Positions 33,801 through 46,966 of a stretch of 64,000 nucleotides of DNA are shown here, piece by piece. Position numbers and translations under genes: made by a program. Location: positions 24,073,703-24,137,702 of the forward strand of contig NC_045146.1 in assembly GCF_008831285.2 (NCBI RefSeq), written 5' to 3'. The number at the start of each line of letters is the position of its first letter. Position 1 is the stretch's first letter. Source of the DNA: Nymphaea colorata (Eukaryota; Streptophyta; Magnoliopsida; Nymphaeales; Nymphaeaceae). A model generated the notes under the pieces. It ran no database searches and was not told the DNA's origin. It saw only the letters and a program-made list of their open reading frames with translations.

Positions 33801-36800
33801 ATGTCTCAGTCGGTAGCGAGTGGGAGCGATCAAGCGGCGGGCTTCGATTGCACCCAGTACTTGAGGGTCACCGGCGACGGCATATGGGCCGGCGACGACC
33901 CCCTCACTCTTGCCCTCCCCCTCTTCATAATTCAGTTGACGATCTTCATCGCGACAAGCCGCATCATAGACCTCTTGCTGCGGCCCTTCAGGCAGCCTCG
34001 CTTGATCTCCCAAATCATTGTAAGAATTTGAGTTTCATCAATGCTCTCCCTCTTTCTCACTCACACACACACACACATCCAATTGTTGCGTTTTGTTTAA
34101 TATGACAACTTTCTTGGAGACAGGCGGGCTTCATCCTGGGGCCCTCCGTGGCGGGAGTATTTTTCCCCATGTTCAAGGCTCGCGTCCTTCCCGACCCGTC
34201 TCAAAGCCTGGTGGAGACATTTGCAAATATCGGTGTCATCTTTTGGCTCTTCCTGGTCGGCATGGAGCTCGACCTGGCGGCCCTACTCAAGAGCGTCGGC
34301 AGGAAGGCCGTCGTCGTCGCCGCCGCCGGAATCTTGCCACCGTGCTCCGTGGCGTTGGTGGCGTACTTCCTCATCAGGGAAACCATTCTAGACTCCATCA
34401 AGGATGGCATGTTGGTGGTCTTCCTCGGCGGAATTCTCCTCTCCGTTAGCTCGTTTCCGGTCTTGGCTCAGATCGTTGCAGAGCTCAAGCTCCTGCAAAC
34501 CGAGATCGGCTCGCTCTCCCTGTCCTCTGCCATTGTCAATGACATAATCATGTGGACGATGGTCATCGTGATCGGTGGTCTGGCAACGGAGAAGGTCTCC
34601 AGTCTATCCCCATTGTGGGTGATTTTATGCGGTATGTGATTTTTTCAGAATATTTTTCACCAAAATATACTCAACTTCGAAGGATTAAAAGAGCAGGATG
34701 GAAAGCTTTTCACCTATGTACATTTACCCTCATAATATTGGATACCTTCAGATTCAAACACGTGATCAGAATTCCCTCACCTTCAGACATGGAGGAGAAA
34801 TCCGACTTTCTTTGATATACTTTCCCTGATGATCATCAAACTTTTGACCTTCTTCTTCAATTTGAAGTAGTTTCTTAAACAAACACGGAATTACACCCAA
34901 ATATGAACACAGTTCTTGTTTGCACAGTTGAAATTTAACACCAGTAGCACCTGCAAATTGCACCCGAGGCTAGCATTAACCAAGTTCTTCTAACAGGTTT
35001 CAAATTTTTACAGGACTGGCTTTTGTCCTGTTCTTGTACTATGTTGCTCGACCAGCAATGCGCTGGGTCTCGCTCCGAACTCCGGAAGGAGAAGGCGTCA
35101 ATGAGATGTATGTGAACCTAATACTAGCAGCAACAATGGGCTTCGCATTTACGACAGACGCCATCGGACTGCGGCCGGCCTTCGGCGCCTTCGCCTTCGG
35201 GCTGGTGATACCGGACGGGCCACTTAGTCGAGCACTTATAGAGAAGCTGGAGGACTTCACATTCGGTCTGTTCCTGCCGCTGTTCTTCATCACCACAGGG
35301 TTGAAGATAAACATCCATTTTATAACTTCAGGAGCATGGGTCTTGTGCCTCATCATAGCAACCTCTGCCTTGACGAAGACACTAGCGACATTGGCTGTTG
35401 GCATGCTCTATGGTATGTCGCTGAGAGATGGGTTCCTGCTTAGCCTGCTCACCAACACAAAAGGAGTAGTGGACGTGGTTGTATTGGTTCAACTCTATGA
35501 CAAGTCGGTACGGTATTCTCTCTCTCTCTCTCTCTCCTCTTTCTAAGTATGGGATTTGAATTGAGTATTAGATGACCATTGGCATCTCTACTGAGTACTG
35601 ACTGGTGCGTCTCAATCAACCATGAACAAGGCCATAAGCTACGAATCCTACTCGATAATGATGCTGACATCGGTAGTCATGACGGCGTTGGTGGAGCCGA
35701 CGGTGGCCTTCATGTACAGGCGAGCCGCTCCGGTTATCCCCTACAAGCACAGGACAGTGCAGCGAACCAAGGTGGACACGGAGCTTCGGATTCTGGCGTG
35801 CGTCTACAATATGCACTCGGTTCCGACGGTCATTAACCTGCTGGAGGCGTCGAACGCGCCGAGGAAGTCGTCGCTCGCCGTCTTCGCCCTTCGGCTCGTC
35901 CAGCTCACAGGCCGGGCCTCCATGCTCATCGTCCACGACCTTCGGTCAAAGACCAACCACCAGCCCAAGCGGCACGACGAGAACGACCGCATCATCGCCG
36001 CATTCGAGGACTACCAGCAGTCGAGCGGCGTCCAAGTCCAGGCGCTCACCTCCATCTCCCCCTACTCGACGATGCACGAAGACATCTGCAGCGTCGCCGC
36101 GCAGAAGCGGATCGCTCTCATCATACTGCCGTTTCACAGGGACCTCACCGTCCTTACGATCAACGAGGCCAACAGCGCCGCTATGCGTAGCATCAACCAG
36201 CAGGTTCTGGCCAGCGCCCCCTGCTCGGTGGGCGTGCTCATCGACAGAGGGCTCAGTGGCACCACCGGCACCTCCTATGCCCATATGTCCCACCAGATCG
36301 CCCTGCTGTTCTTCGGCGGCCCCGACGACCGAGAGGCCCTCTGCTACGCCTTGCGCATGGCTGAGCACGAGGGCGTCAGCCTCACGGTGCTGCGGTTCAT
36401 AATCGGGGAGAGCTCCAAACAGCCGCCGTCAACGCCGTTGCACCAGAGAAGAACGCCAGAGCTGCAGCTGGAGGCAACGCAGAGGTCGAGTCCCCTCACA
36501 GACGATGAGAAGGAGAAGCAGAAGGACGAGGAGCTTCTGAAGGATTTCCGGCTGCGGACCATCAGCGACAACTCTGTGATGTACAGTGAGATTGTCGTCT
36601 GCGACGGCGACGAGACGGTGAATGCCATCCGGGGCATAGACCGGAGACACGATCTGTTCATAGTGGGGAGGAACCAAGGACTGTGGGATTCGCCGGTGGC
36701 CTCAGGGCTGACGCACTGGACTGACTGTCCGGAGCTCGGCCCAATCGGTGACCTGCTAGCGTCGCCGGATTTCATATCGGTGTCGGTTCTGGTGGTGCAG

Positions 36801-36968
36801 CAGTACCTGGGGGCCTTGGCCGGTGAGGATGCCTTCACGGCTCAAGTCCAGCAGTTCATAGGGACTACCGGCACGCAGTCGGTAGGCCAGCTAATAGGTG
36901 CTTCTTCTAGTTTTGGTAGGCCTAATTCGTCAATGGACCACCTCATTCAGCACCATGAGAACGAATGA
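33801..36968 (+). CDS. Cation/H+ antiporter of the plant CHX family
   Basis: Four exons in phase (33801-34019, 34124-34631, 35014-35507, 35631-36968) give 852 aa, the usual CHX length. CHX proteins are CPA2 monovalent cation/proton exchangers, mostly moving K+ across endomembranes or plasma membrane to set pH and K+ balance. The N-terminal half is a Na+/H+ exchanger fold with about 12 hydrophobic segments. Landmarks are LGPSVAG after the first intron, FLVGMELDL (about 116-124), FPVLAQIVAELKL (about 184-196), the transport-site pair N212-D213 in SSAIVND, TTDAIG (D291) and FGLFLPLFFITTGLK. The C-terminal half, from about residue 440, is hydrophilic with the two nucleotide-binding-like/USP-like lobes of the family (for example MLIVHDLR, SVGVLIDRGL, DLFIVGRNQG). 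The sequence resembles the CHX15-20 group; the exact subtype is not certain. GC is high compared with its surroundings. The start was chosen by the N-terminus before TQYLRVTGDGIW and by its CT-rich leader. Confidence 0.93.
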
Positions 36969-38856
36969 GGCCTCGAGAAAACGGTTCAGGAACTAAATTG
37001 TCTCAGAGGGAGGGACTCACTTCTTCTTGGTAGGAAGCTTAGGCATGTGCAGTAACAATGGGCCTTCTAGTGTGGATATTTATGGTCAATTTTTTCGTAA
37101 GCAAAATTTGATGAATGAAGTTTATATAGTTTTCTTGTGGTTAGGTCTTAGGCACTTCGTTAACAGATGGGTCAGGCCAGGCCCTCGAAGGCACAGGTCG
37201 GACAATCTGTCCAGTACTTGTTTGATTATCAGTTTTTGTTCTAGAAAAGATAATCCTCCTTGCTACCATCTAGTTTCTAATTATTCATTTAAATATGACA
37301 AATCTAATAAGATGCAACAAATTCAATATTAATGTATCTAACAATCTAGTAATCTTAATGATTCTCAAATTACCCATGACCCTGGCCTTGCAGAGGGCCT
37401 CTGAGCCGGCTTAGCCCGGCCAATTAAGTAGGAGGGCGAACCATTTTCATAAGCCTGAGTGTCGGCCCGTCCGTTTACCCCACTCTTACATGTAGTAAGG
37501 AACCCAAAGAGTTTTCACGGTCTTTCAAACTAATAAATAGGATCACCACACTTTAGCTTCACAGCAAGAACATAAAATTTGAGGCCATCATGTAATCAAG
37601 CACCATTGTTTATTTGATTTACATTGTTTAATAAGACAACTATTCACAAGAATAAGAAAACAAAGAATCAAATATGAGAAACAAAGAGAGTCATAACTTT
37701 TCCCAACATATCATTCAGATGAAATCCAAAAAAGAGCTGTACAAGCATTTGTTTGACACAGTGAAATTAGAGCAGTTCTAAAAGATCAGATTACACGAGC
37801 TCCCGAGAACATTATTTCTTGCTTTTCTTCTTCATTTTAGCTCAACTGCCCGAATCTATGAAAAGCACCATTCTTTCTCTTTTGTGTGTGTGTGAGAGAG
37901 AGAGAGAGAGTGGACATGTTCACCGACGACGAGTAAGGGCCAGATTCTGGATTCAGTACAAGCCATAACTATAGGACCATGAACAGGAGCTCCAAGAATC
38001 TCAATTTGAGTGGATTGATGCAACTTGTTGTGCGTACAAAATTGTACTGCATTTCAAAACGATCAAGAAAATGCTAAAGTAGATACCTTTACATCCGAAA
38101 AGCAGGATTCGGATGTAGATTCTCGTCGAATACAACTTGTAGATATAACATGTAAATTTGTCGAAAACAACTTGAAACACTGATATGTTGGGGGTTTCAT
38201 AGATGTGGAGAGAAACTTGCATAGATTCCAACTGCTACAGAACACAGCATGTACAGAAAACACCATTCAAGGAGAAGCTTGGATTCCGAAACAGTGATCC
38301 CCGGCATGCACCTTGAAATTTTTCCATGCACCAATACATTCTTGCTCCTAAATGCAGAATAGGGCTGCATTCAATTATTTAAGAACATGCCAAAACTGCA
38401 TCCGCAAAAATCTCTGACCATGATGGTTTTCAGCAGAGCTTTTACAATAATCCTAGTTCATATTCTCAAGCACTTATGTTCAACCTGTGTTAAACTACTC
38501 CAGTTCACTTGCATATACTAGGATGAAATCTATGTAACTTAACGGTTCTGCCTGTTCCAATAAGCGTGGTTCCTTATTTGAGCCAATAGCCCCCCGTGAC
38601 TGATACTGAATGCGTTCCACAGACTGTCTACCATTCAATTGAACAACTAAAATGCAGAAAGAATTCACAGTTGACAAAGATCTTATTTTCTAGTATCATA
38701 TTTACAAACTGAAAATCCCAGTTCCTGTGTACAACAGAGAATTTCAATCTAGAAGCGCCTATGGTAGAAAGGTTAAAAAGCCTAAAAAGTGTACAAGCAT
38801 GAAGATGGTACATGGGGAGAATAAATTCCATGTACAGCCAGTTGGAGGGGTAAAAT
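36969..38856. other. Intergenic region, no gene recognised
   Basis: Contains the CHX 3' flank and a GC-rich transposon-like patch (about 37140-37480, GGCCAGGCCC and GGCTTAGCCCGGCC) similar in composition to 6245-6350. A GA microsatellite lies at about 37882-37910. The part near 38400-38850 may be 3' flank of the aspartyl protease. Confidence 0.4.
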
Positions 38857-41800
38857 TTAGAACTTCAATGCAAGAATAAACACGATCACGATGAAACCTA
38901 GCAGAAAACTCGAGCTAATAGCATGGCTAAAAGCTGGTGCAGATGAAAACTGAGCGGTTCCATTTATTATCGTGTCTTCTGGATTGAAAGTAATGGGGAC
39001 CGCAGTAGACGCTGGTGGCAAGGACGAGCCTACTGATAATGTAGCTGAACCCTCGGTGTCATAACCTGAATGGGGAAAAAAATGGATTACTTTACTCAGA
39101 GGGACCAAGATTCAGCATAAACAAGTGCCTGAATGTGTTGCACTTACAGTCGAATGTCTTCCAACCTAAGACAAGCTTGTCTCTATCAAAGACAATGCGG
39201 TGACCTGTCATAAAATTTTCTGCACGCAGGATGACAAAGGTATTCATTAGGAAGATAGTTCCTTACAAAATTTTTGCAATCAAAAAATCATTGAAAAATG
39301 AACTCTTTCTTCTCTCTATCAAACACAATGCAGTGACCTGTCATAAAATGTTCTGCACGCAGATGACAAAGGTATTCTTTAGGAAGATAGTTCCTTAGAA
39401 ATTTTTGCAATAAAAATGAACTCTCTCTCTTTCTCTTTGCGGTACAGGAGATAGGCCAAGGGGCAGCACACTTCATGAACTTATTCAGAATGATGATGCC
39501 AGAAAATTGCAACATGAAAACACTGTCACTACCGGAAGCATGAATAGAGTTTTTCAGGTCTATGTGGAGAAGTAGAAAGCATACCAGGAGGTAGTGGCAG
39601 AGACAGAAATTTTAAGCCGAGAGGCACATGCTTATGTTTGAAATTTGAGCAAATCAAACTTGTCAAAAACATTATACATTTATACCTTTTTATTATCAAG
39701 AGATGAAATCATTATTTTTATATTATATATCATATATATATTATCTATCAATACCACATGATTACATTTTAGTAAAATGAAAATCTAATAGAATTCAGAA
39801 AAACCTAATAACTTTGTGTTTTTATAACTTAATACTATGTTTTTTATATTTCAAAATGTACCCTTATCAATATTCTCTCAAATACTTTCGAGACATATTC
39901 AAATGTCAATGGATCTGTCACAATGCTTCTTCAGATGAGATTTAAAAAAAACATCTCCAAACGAGAAAAGATTATATCCTTTTAATATAACAAAATAAAA
40001 ATACATTACAGTTTCTCTTGTTCGAACTTTTAAAGACAATTGAATAACATATAAAGTAGGTCCAGGCTTTTTAAGGCAATACTAACTATTCATACTGTTG
40101 GCTTTTGACAAAAATAAAATCAGGACCTTCTAGAAAATGTCATAAGCTCTTATTCGGCCAAACTGAAATTATTAGGCTTATCAAGTACAAGAATTTCCTA
40201 ACACTGGTTCTTTTAATGAATGTCAAATATAAAAGTAGATGGGAACACAATATATAATTTGCATTACGATTAGGCTTATCAAGTAAAAGAATTTCCGAAC
40301 ACTGGCTCTTTTAATGAATGTTAAATCTAAAAGTAGATGGGAGCACAATACATAATTTGCATTACGAAAAAGTACTAATTTTTTGTGGGAAAAACTATAT
40401 ATTATTTAGTATTTACATTACTATAAATTAAATGACTACTTTCTTTGTCTTTGTGAGACAAAAAACAAAAGCTAAAAACAACTTAGGGGGCACTCTGTGA
40501 AGTTAAGGGGCACTGATATAGTATTTCTCATTATAAGTTAAATGGTGTACCCTAACCATGACATGGCTCTGTGATTACAAGGAGGTGAATAAAGTGCGAA
40601 CTGAGAAAGAAGCTGTTTTTGTAGTTTGAAAGTAAAGACTCAAAACCAAAAAGGAAAATACATTTGGAGAAATAAAAGATCAAATTTATCAAGGTAAACA
40701 TTGCCACTCTTCCATGTAAGGCATTCCAATTTCCAAGTAGCTCTTCAAAGGATAATAAGTTCAGTCTAAAGCCTTACGCCTTTACTGAACAATTTTTTGA
40801 GATGCTGAGGGCAAAGATACAAATAATGAGATACAGAATATACATGTTACACCAGCATGTCTTTCAAAGGACTACTTGGTCAAAAATATCATAACCATGA
40901 CAACTTTGGGGTGCCCGTTGAACTAATGCATGCAGTGGATCTTGGTAAGCCTTTTAAACCTGCTGCTCATTATGACCAAATTCGCTTGTGAAAATAGGGC
41001 TAAAAACACAAAAAAGGTTTTCAGAGGTAGCTGAATCCCCCTCAATTCTACAGAAATTTAAAATTTCTTTATGGAAAGAAGGAACTACCATTACTGAGCT
41101 AGCAATATGTGGAGTTCAGTTTTTTCCTTTTGCACTTTCCTTGCCTTCAAAATGAGTCATGTTTATCTTCCTTAGTATTTCAAATTATTTTGGTCTTGAT
41201 TAGTGTAAGGCAGCAGAATGCAACCGCTGCAAGTGAGAACCAAAAATTTTGTTTGCATAAAGGACCAAAGCTATGCTGCACAGACACTGATCCAAGGGTC
41301 TGTGTCCAACACTTCACATGACCCTCAAAGGCTCAAACACATCAAACACTAAAAAGGTAAACTCTTAGGCACGCTATACAGTTTTATCCTGTCTCTTGTG
41401 CCTCCCGGTCCTCAAGAACACACTGTTGCTTTTCACAAATCCAACCAATATAGAAGGATGCAACATGTTCAGGCTAAGTGCTGTTTTTCATAAATTTAAC
41501 CAAATAGATAGATGTAGAATGTTCAAATTTATAGGACTAAAAAATCATGAAAATCAGATGTATTGCTATTAATAGTCTTAGTTTTTTCAACTCATAAAAT
41601 TTGATCTAGACATAAGATTTCGATGACTTTTCTTGGATTTCTATATTTCACAGATTTTACATCCATCTATATGGTTATATTTGTCAAAAGCAAAACATCA
41701 GAACACGCACACAAAAGGCCTATGTGAAGAGGTATGACATGAGTATGTATATGTACATATATTAATGCCTCCATGTCGAACTTGTTGAAACCATTAAATA

Positions 41801-42820
41801 TAAACAAAGACATACAAGAAAGAGAGTGGTTTGTCCATCTTTTTTCTTCTATTTATTATCTATTAAAAAAGAAATGAAGGAGACCTTAGCACCTTACCCC
41901 CTACCTTCTCCTTTGCCTAATTTAATGGAGAAGGAAAAGCCTCCTTTTCCGTTAAACAAGGATAGAAGAAAACAGCACCCTCAAGTAGTGCCAAAGGAGT
42001 GTGAATGAGGGTTGTCAGACATGAAAAGTCATGCTTAACACATGCCATTTTGATGAACCATGTAACTGTGTGTGCATATGTATATGTGTGTGTGGGAGAG
42101 AGAGAGAGAGAGAGAGAGAGTGAGAGAGAAAGAGAGAGGACAAACATATGAGACACTGACAAACTTACGTCCAATGATGTTCAAGTCCTTGCTCTTCACA
42201 ATGGCTAGACAATACATAAGTTGAACCTGCATATCGTGATAAGATGGATGTAAAGGCCAAAGCAGGATTGATTGACAGTACTAGTGGATATCACAAACTA
42301 CCTACCGAAGTAGACATCGAAATTGTGGGAGCAGCAACAGGAAATTTGCCGCCACCTTTCATTGTTATAGTGATTGGGATAAGTGTAAAATTTTTGTCCA
42401 AACTGCATGAGATTAAATCATTAAATCTCATAAAAAACATGTATTTATTTAAGTGGCCAGAATGTGTATAGATTGATTACCTCATATCATAACAATATTC
42501 AAATGGGATTTTTGAATCAGGCTTATCTGGAGCATCACGAGTTTGTGAGTTGAACTGCAAAAATGTAGAAGGTTATGTGCCTAAGAATCATATCTAGCTA
42601 TAAACTAACATCATGCATTTGCTAATGTACTTACATTCTCCGCAACAAGAGTATAGGTTGGATCAGTTAAATAAGTGAAAGAGGTTCCAGTGTCAAACAT
42701 TGCAGAAAGCCCTGTCTCTAACTTGATATGTTCAGCACCCACTTCTATTTCAGTAATAGTGACATTGTATGTTGGACTGCATATTTTATTCAAGCAAACC
42801 AAGATTAAAACCTCCAGAGA

Positions 42821-42871
<51 letters not shown>

Positions 42872-45058
42872 ACCATACAGTGAATAAGGAACTCACTGTG
42901 ATGTGTCCACATAAAGTGGGGTTACTTCTTGGTCATTGCTACCTTTGTCCCCAAAGTTGATTCTTCCAACATTATCACGACCAAAGCACATGGAGAAAGA
43001 ATCTGCTATAAGGCCAGAACTAGCTAGCACACTGGGTACAGATAACTTAGACATCCCAAGTCCAAATAAACCATTAGGAGCAGCACCGTCCAGAAAGGAA
43101 CCAGTCTGAACCTGTCCACAACTGCATCACAAGAAACATGAAGTAAGACCTTTGGGGCTGAATTTTTGAGGTAAAAAAATGACAAAAGAATACCAAACTT
43201 CGATTTTTGAAACATTTAATTTTTACCAAACAGCTTGAAGTTAAGCAGTTAAATGCAGATAGAAGTTGAAGATATATAGGAAAAAGAGCATACCCGAATA
43301 CAACTGAGGCATGGATTTCTTTTGGTTGGCTATCTTCTGTGGTTAGGTAAAGAATATCCTCCATTAGAAACCCTGAAGATGAAGTGCCACCAGAAACATA
43401 AGATACCGTGTAAGGGCATTGATTAGCCATTCCGGAGCATTCCCTTTGTGAATTGCAAAGACTAGCATTGCAGGGGACATATTTGCTTGTGGTAGACTCA
43501 CGAGGACTGTAAATGGTGAGCTCAATGCCCTAAAACAAGAAACAATAACCAGGTCAATTTGCCTTTCCCGTAGAACCAGCCACTACGAATTCAACATGCA
43601 GCAAACAAGGTAGATAAAGAGTTTCACGCCTTCATGTTGAAACAAAAAAAAAGTACCAAGACAAAATTAAGTTGGTAATGCCGTAATGGGGATATTTAAC
43701 CAGAACAAATGCGACCAGCCTTCAGATCTAACATAATAATCATTCTTCAACAAACTTTGGATTGGAAAATTTTGACTTCAAATGATGGCACAGGTTTTTT
43801 TTTTTTTTCGTGAAGAAGCAGACTGTAAAGACAACCTAAGATACTGCACAGTCCAATTTGAAAACTATGTGTATGATCAGGTCAACTGGTCCTAGCTAAA
43901 CCTCATTTCTGAAGGTGTAATTTCTTGAAGGTAACATATCGCACTTGAAGGTAACATATCGCACCAAGAAAGTAGGCATATCCAATGATACCACTTCCAA
44001 AAATTACCTGACAAGCGATAAAAGAAGAAAGACAAACCAACGAAAACAAGACGTACGCCACATACTTCATTAGTGGACTCCAAAATCAGAACCTAATCCG
44101 TATAAATTTTTAGTCTCTCAATAAATTTGAAACATCCAAACGCCTACCGCAGTTGACCCAAGAATATTGGACATATTCGAGGCCCCACATGCATGTGTAA
44201 ATTCCAAAACAGAGAAAAATATCGAGACACCATGAGATCCTTCTAACAAACCGCGAACAATTCAAAGAACCCATTAGAAATTGAAAGCTGAAATATTTTT
44301 GTTGCTCATCCAGAAACGCCAAAGTTCTGTTTGTTCCTGCAACAATTCTTTCAGAAATTCCCACCACCAAGACAATCTGATCATGTTATAATGAATCATA
44401 GATCATGTTTAGTGAATCATAGATCATGTTTTAATGAATCATAGTAATAAAAGAAAAAACCGAATCAGAACTTATTTCATAAAAAGCAGAGTAAAAGGGA
44501 AAGGGAATATACCGGAAAACCACTGACGGCGGGTTTAGAGGAAGCGCAACTGGTGCACTCGCACGGCACCCAGAAAAGATCGCTACCCGTATCTAGAGCC
44601 ACCAGAAACCTAACGCCCGGCGTCCCTATCTCGACAGTCGTGTAGTGCAAGCTTCAGCCATCAACACAAGTCGAAACCCTAGTCTCAGGAAATCTTCCCA
44701 CGGAAAAGAAAAAGGAAAAAGAAAAAGATAGGGCGACGAACGCATACAATCCCAAGGAATTGAGGTGGAGAGTCATGTTCCCGTCGATGAACGACACCAG
44801 CGCGCCATCTCCGGCTAGATTCCGGCCACGAAACACCCGGTCGTGGTGGGAGAGCGCGGCGTAGTAGTCAACACTGCCCTGCTCCGGCCAGTCCTCGACG
44901 GAGACTCCAGCTGTATAGCTCAACCACCGGCGGACGTGATCGGAATACCTGTGGTGGACCTCCAAGCTGAACGTTCTGCCGTGGGCTTGTTCTGACAAGA
45001 TCAAGTGGATCGAGATGAGGAGGAACACAGCCAAAGGGACGGAGTCGGAGGGCGCCAT
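38857..45058 (-). CDS. Pepsin-like aspartyl protease (plant aspartyl protease family protein 1 type), 10 exons
   Basis: Exons on the minus strand: 45058-44748, 44651-44513, 43529-43294, 43121-42897, 42776-42635, 42554-42481, 42402-42306, 42226-42169, 39219-39148 and 39065-38857. Phases agree and give 520 aa. An N-terminal hydrophobic signal peptide (VPLAVFLLISIHLIL) precedes a short pro-region (SLEVHHRYSDHVRRWL). The first catalytic motif is D124-TGS in LVALDTGSDLFWVPC, and the second is D332-TGT in AMFDTGTSFTYL, so both aspartates are present. Cysteine-rich loops typical of plant nepenthesin-like A1 enzymes follow the first site (CECTSCASS, PCNASLC). The C-terminus is Ser/Thr-rich and ends in a hydrophobic tail (SSSFLLGFIVIVFILALKF), suggesting GPI anchoring or a membrane anchor. 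It should act in the secretory pathway or cell surface; the substrate is unknown. Intron 8 (2.95 kb) holds a partial duplicate of exon 9. Confidence 0.93.
39181..39430. repeat. Tandem partial duplication of aspartyl protease exon 9
   Basis: The exon 9 region and its upstream intron edge (from 39181) recur about 133 bp away (from 39314). The second copy reads ENFMTGHCIVFDRE on the minus strand, including the CTGCGTGCAG acceptor, but then runs into KKEFIFQ and a stop without the LGWKTFDC end or its donor. It lies in intron 8, so using its acceptor would give a truncated protein. Confidence 0.85.
40171..40366. repeat. 98-bp tandem duplication in aspartyl protease intron 8
   Basis: Two adjacent copies (40171-40268, 40269-40366), each starting ATTAGGCTTATCAAGTA and ending ATAATTTGCATTACG, differ at only a few positions. 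Non-coding. Confidence 0.85.
42823..42869. repeat. (AT)n microsatellite in an aspartyl protease intron
   Basis: Uninterrupted AT/TA run of about 47 bp in the short intron between exons 4 and 5, about 28 bp from the exon 4 donor. Confidence 0.9.
43925..43964. repeat. 20-bp tandem duplication in aspartyl protease intron 2
   Basis: CTTGAAGGTAACATATCGCA occurs twice back to back. Confidence 0.85.
44378..44450. repeat. Short tandem array in aspartyl protease intron 2
   Basis: Three imperfect copies of a unit of about 22-25 bp, GAATCATAGATCATGTT with variable A/T spacers. Non-coding. Confidence 0.75.
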
Positions 45059-45431
45059 GGAGAGCTGGGGGATGGCACGGGGAAAAGCGGCTTGCTAGGG
45101 AGGGAGTCGTGAAGGAGGGAGAAGCAGGTTGGGAGGGGGAGAAGGAGAAGAGTTTGTACGGAGGGAGGCGAAGGAAGGTGGATCCTGCATGTCCCTTCCT
45201 TCTACGCGACAATGGCGAACTCGTTCAGGATGAAGAAGAAGGAGAAGGAAGGGGCGAGAAATTTCTCCTCCTCTGCGCAGAGGAAAGCAAGTGCCCCCGC
45301 CAACACGCGTCTCCTCCTGGCTCCTGTCCCTCTCCCACCCACCAACCGCTAACGGACTTAGCTCACCGTTGATCTCTCTCTCTCTCACACACACTCACTC
45401 GCATGCATCTCTCCATTCCCATCGTCGTCTC

Positions 45432-45439
45432 TTTTTATA
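45432..45439 (-). promoter_or_regulatory. Putative TATA box of the aspartyl protease gene
   Basis: TATAAAAA on the minus strand, about 375 bp upstream of the ATG at 45058, between purine-rich (GA) stretches that would form the leader on that strand. The start site is inferred. Confidence 0.4.
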
Positions 45440-45729
45440 CTCTCTCTCCACTGCTCTTACTTTTTCATCTCTCTCAATGATTCACGTCTCCCCACTCTTT
45501 TCCTCCGTCGTTTCCGTCAATCTGAGACAGAATTCTCATTTCAATTCAAGTGCTGCCGGACTTCAACCGAGCGCATTGGATCTCCATTCTGAAGACTTCT
45601 TCATCCCGGTCTCAGTGCCAGTCTGTGGTTGAGCATCCATTATTACCCCGGCCATTTTCTTCTTTCCTTAACCAGGAGGGCCTTGTTGTTAGCATATTCA
45701 AGGCGCGGGACTCTTCACTGTAGAAGTGA

Positions 45730-45732
<3 letters not shown>

Positions 45733-45764
<32 letters not shown>
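45733..45764. repeat. (AT)n microsatellite
   Basis: Uninterrupted run of about 32 bp. Confidence 0.9.
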
Positions 45765-45767
<3 letters not shown>

Positions 45768-46927
45768 GTGTGAATGTGCGCTGCTTATGAGCCGTCCAAT
45801 TAATTCTATTATAGATAGGTCAAGTGTCACATGTAAATTTTCCTTTCAATATTAAATGATAATATGTATTTAATTGGAGAAAGGTAACTTTACACTTGAT
45901 GCATTGTTAATCATAAATCAAATTGTTGAACAATATATCAATCCGCCTATTTACTGGTTCTTATCCCCTTATTCCTCGACATGATGAATTTAAAAAATTT
46001 GTAGAATATTTTCAATTAAATTATAAAGAAAATTTAAAAACCCTGCGTCTGATTTGGTGTATATTCTCTAATGTGGAGGTAACTGAAAAAATGGTTATGC
46101 ACTTGAAAGTTGAAAGAGAAATTTGAAATTGAGAAAACAAAAGGTAAGGTTGATATGGTGGGATCCGGGTTGCATTCAACCCATCAAAAGGATGGTTGCA
46201 AGTCCACATCAATTTCAATCCTGGGCCTTCCCTTCTTTTCAGCATTCAAGTCAGAGATCTGGATTCGCAACCAGATCCATGAATCTATGATGTGATCGGA
46301 AATTGGAATTCAAAAAGTTTAAAACCGAGATCGTTGGTAGTGAATTCTATCTCAGGTAGATTTAAGATCCACATTATATTATAAAAGTCACAGATCTATA
46401 GACTACAATCGTGAGTTTTAAAATACCTATAAATTTAGCCTAAAACATGTGAGATGTCTAAAGTCTAAATTTAAGTTAAACTTTCTATTGAATTAAAATA
46501 TGTATATGAATAAGTTGGGTAGGTGATATTCCTGGGCAATTTGATTTTACTCTCAATAAATTCAGCTAGTCCCTGTCCAGACAGACCATTCGTTCAATAC
46601 ACTATCGAGGGCGATCGCACCGTGTGGGCCAGTTGACCCCACGGTCCACCTTTACCTTTTCTTCTTTTTTAGGTGAACAAAAGGTTCAGGTCGTACGAGC
46701 CATCAGCAAGGACTCATAGCTGTCATTTCCAAACGAGGAGATGCTTCAAAAGAGAAAAACAAGGTATATGTGTATGCACTTTTGGACTTGAGCACATTGA
46801 AAGTTGTTTTCCTCGTAGATGGAAAATGTTTAAATTTATAGATATAAAAATTAGTTATAAAATTCAGATGCATATATCAATAATATATTAAAAATTAATT
46901 TAACATCAGCATTGTTTTTTTTTTCAA

Positions 46928-46930
<3 letters not shown>

Positions 46931-46964
<34 letters not shown>
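46931..46964. repeat. (TA)n microsatellite
   Basis: Uninterrupted run of about 34 bp. Confidence 0.9.

Positions 46965-46966
<2 letters not shown>

Noticed and set aside
35616..36838. Long antisense frames of 64-164 codons
   Set aside because: They are shadows of the GC-rich fourth CHX exon on the opposite strand.
44110..44370. 86-codon minus-strand frame in aspartyl protease intron 2
   Set aside because: Intronic, no conservation, no splice support, and splicing 44513 to 43529 gives the expected protein.
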